The notes beneath the pieces were generated by a model. It did no database searches. It saw nothing but the letters and a program-made list of their open reading frames with translations, and was not told the DNA's origin. Made by a program: the position numbers and the translations under genes. 64,000 nt of DNA from positions 372,001 through 436,000 of the forward strand of contig JBAYRL010000002.1 of the NCBI GenBank assembly GCA_041676705.1, written 5' to 3'. The stretch is from Acidimicrobiia bacterium (GTDB lineage: Bacteria > Actinomycetota > Acidimicrobiia > Acidimicrobiales > SKKL01). Shown here one piece after another: positions 62,501 through 64,000 of the stretch; position 1 is the first letter of the stretch; each line of letters opens with the position of its first letter.

Positions 62501-63817
62501 ATGACCGGCCTAGTACTTGGCTCGATTCTCGCCTTCATCATCATCGTGGTCATCTCGGTGGTGAACAACCTCATCATCATTTGCCCACCAAACCGCGTAG
62601 CGGTGATTTCAGGGCGTACCCGACAACTAAGCGATGGTCGCACTGTTGGTTACCGTGCTATCCGGGGTGGTCGAACCCTACGGGTGCCGCTTTTGGAACG
62701 GGTGGAATGGATGGAACTGAACACCATTCCAATTGAGGTGTCAGTGCAAAACGCCTACTCGAAAGGTGCCATTCCCCTCAATGTGCAAGGCATTGCCAAC
62801 GTTAAGGTTTCAAGCCTTGAAGGGCTTCTGCAAAACTCGGTAGAACGATTTCTAGACGTGCCGCAATCAGAAATAGCAGCCATTGCCAAAGAAACCCTAG
62901 AAGCCAACCTTCGAGGCGTGTTGGCCACACTCACTCCCGAAGAAGTCAACGAAGATCGACTGAAATTCGCCGAAACCTTGATCGACGAAGCAGACGACGA
63001 CATCAAGACCTTGGGCCTAGAACTCGACGTACTGAAAATCCAAAATGTGACCGACGAGGTGGGCTACCTCGACTCGGTTGGACGTCGCCGCACCGCAGAA
63101 GTATTAAAAGAAGCCCGCGTGGCTGAAGCACAACGCACCGCAGAAGCCGAAGAATCAGAGGCCCTCTCACGTCAGCGTGCCGAAATCGCCCGAGCCCAAG
63201 CCGACCTGCAAATTGTGGAAAAGCGGAACCTTCTTCGAGTGCGCGAGGCCGAACTTGAAGCTCTGGCAGCCGCGGCCGAATCAGAAGCGTTGGTAGCCGG
63301 TGAAAAAGCCCGGGTGATTGCCGAACAAGAACTTGAAACCGAACGGGTCAAGCGTGAAACACAGCGTTTGGAAGCCGACGTGGTTGCTCCCGCTAAAGCC
63401 GATCTGGAAGCCAAGGAGCTGGCCGCTAAGGCCGAAGCCGCCAAGATCATCGAGTCGGGTAACGCTCAAGTTGAAGTATTCCGCCGATTGGTTAACCAAT
63501 ATCAGGAAGCAGGCGAAGATGCGCAGCGAGTATTCGTCTTGCAGATGCTGCCCGACTTGATCGAAAAGATCACCAATACCGTCAGCTCGGTCGACATCGA
63601 CAAAATTTCAATCATCGATTCTGGCGGCACGGGCTCGGGCATTCCCGGCATGATGGGGCAACTACCCGGTGCGGTGATCAACCTGGTGGAACAGGTTGAA
63701 AATGCGACTGGTGTCGACCTGCTAAAAGCGCTGCGCCACACGCCGACCCAGCCCGCTACCCAGGTGGTCGCGGTGGAAACTAACTCCACTGACCACGAAG
63801 GGCCGAATACTCCTTAG
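62501..63817 (+). CDS. Flotillin-like SPFH-domain membrane scaffold protein
   Basis: 438 residues. One N-terminal membrane helix (SILAFIIIVVISVVNNLIIICPPNRVAVISGR), the SPFH domain (LNTIPIEVSVQNAYSKGAIPLNVQGIANVKVSSLEGLLQNSVERFL), and a long Glu/Ala-rich coiled coil (EARVAEAQRTAEAEESEALSRQRAEIARAQADLQIVEKRNLLRVREAELEAL). Bacterial flotillins organise membrane microdomains with NfeD partners. GGAGG stands eight bases before ATG. The tail is short and neutral. Confidence 0.92.
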   Translation: MTGLVLGSILAFIIIVVISVVNNLIIICPPNRVAVISGRTRQLSDGRTVGYRAIRGGRTLRVPLLERVEWMELNTIPIEVSVQNAYSKGAIPLNVQGIANVKVSSLEGLLQNSVERFLDVPQSEIAAIAKETLEANLRGVLATLTPEEVNEDRLKFAETLIDEADDDIKTLGLELDVLKIQNVTDEVGYLDSVGRRRTAEVLKEARVAEAQRTAEAEESEALSRQRAEIARAQADLQIVEKRNLLRVREAELEALAAAAESEALVAGEKARVIAEQELETERVKRETQRLEADVVAPAKADLEAKELAAKAEAAKIIESGNAQVEVFRRLVNQYQEAGEDAQRVFVLQMLPDLIEKITNTVSSVDIDKISIIDSGGTGSGIPGMMGQLPGAVINLVEQVENATGVDLLKALRHTPTQPATQVVAVETNSTDHEGPNTP

Positions 63818-64000
63818 ACCACCGTTTCTTGATGCAAGGCTAAGCGCCAGCGCCCATCATTAAACACGTAGGTGCTGGCCACAATGGCTTGATATTCTGA
63901 CGCGAAATCGCGACGTGCCTGTACTCGATAAGTGAGCACCGCCGCTTCAGCACCAAGTGTCATAACCACCGGGTTGCGCAGCTTGAACCATGACCACGGC
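63814..64000 (-). CDS. NTF2-like/DUF4440-type protein, C-terminal part (cut by window edge)
   Basis: Open minus-strand frame to the right edge, ending at TAA 63814-63816 and overlapping the flotillin stop by 3 bases in convergent fashion. The visible end reads AEAAVLTYRVQARRDFASE, then YQAIVASTYVFNDGRWRLALHQETVV, which matches the last strands of SnoaL/DUF4440 NTF2-like proteins (a small beta-cone often in steroid or polyketide modification or stress). Only 61 residues are present, so function is open. Confidence 0.7.
   Translation of the reverse strand, partial: PWSWFKLRNPVVMTLGAEAAVLTYRVQARRDFASEYQAIVASTYVFNDGRWRLALHQETVV

Overview
The window looks like chromosomal DNA of a high-to-medium GC actinobacterium. 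I infer an Acidimicrobiia-like lineage, but the sequence alone does not settle the class. Support comes from the dnaK-grpE-dnaJ-hspR operon order, an EtfD-type membrane iron-sulfur oxidoreductase as in Mycobacterium, a Mycobacterium-like dCTP deaminase, LPxTG-anchored surface proteins, and frequent GTG/TTG starts.

Layout. 1-1817: xseA end, xseB and a polyprenyl diphosphate synthase. 1888-7304: two coupled alpha/beta hydrolases (one a likely pseudoenzyme), a Fur-family regulator, a TMEM165/GDT1-type exporter, a CDF metal exporter and an ACT-malic enzyme. 7363-15272: nucleotide synthesis genes pyrE, purM, purF, purL, purC and purB; purD and purA follow at 19152-21683. Between these lie a small zinc-ribbon protein, a lipoprotein, a two-gene sodium-solute symporter unit and an orphan ribbon-helix-helix antitoxin-like gene whose apparent start codon is ATA.

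21751-32751 is the most unusual part. Five consecutive, separately terminated genes encode secreted proteins ending in LPRTG/LPKTG sorting signals. Two carry thioester adhesin domains. Each has a 5' leader holding the same roughly 75-nt structured element, with a covarying hairpin, an invariant loop and a possible pseudoknot. Three of them also have upstream palindromic boxes. I cannot assign the leader to a known riboswitch family, and it is the best candidate here for an undescribed regulatory system. No sortase gene is in the window.

32752-42836: clpB and the dnaK operon enclose a small accessory segment with a thioesterase, an MmyB-like XRE regulator, and a two-gene unit of ImmA/IrrE peptidase plus a stand-alone class III nucleotide cyclase-like protein resembling Pycsar cyclases. 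43024-54702: a possible kinase pseudogene fragment, gpmA, a CPA-type antiporter, etfD, a degenerate receiver protein, dcd, tRNA-Gly(CCC), then acyl-CoA metabolism genes (CoA-transferase, acyl-CoA dehydrogenase, enoyl-CoA hydratase), a membrane protein and OsmC. Electrons from acyl-CoA dehydrogenases would reach the quinone pool through EtfAB and EtfD.

54881-64000: TrpB2-type synthase, a class II Fic protein, two tandem peptide/solute-binding lipoproteins sharing a palindromic operator-like site, an NfeD-like/flotillin pair and a partial NTF2-like gene at the right edge.
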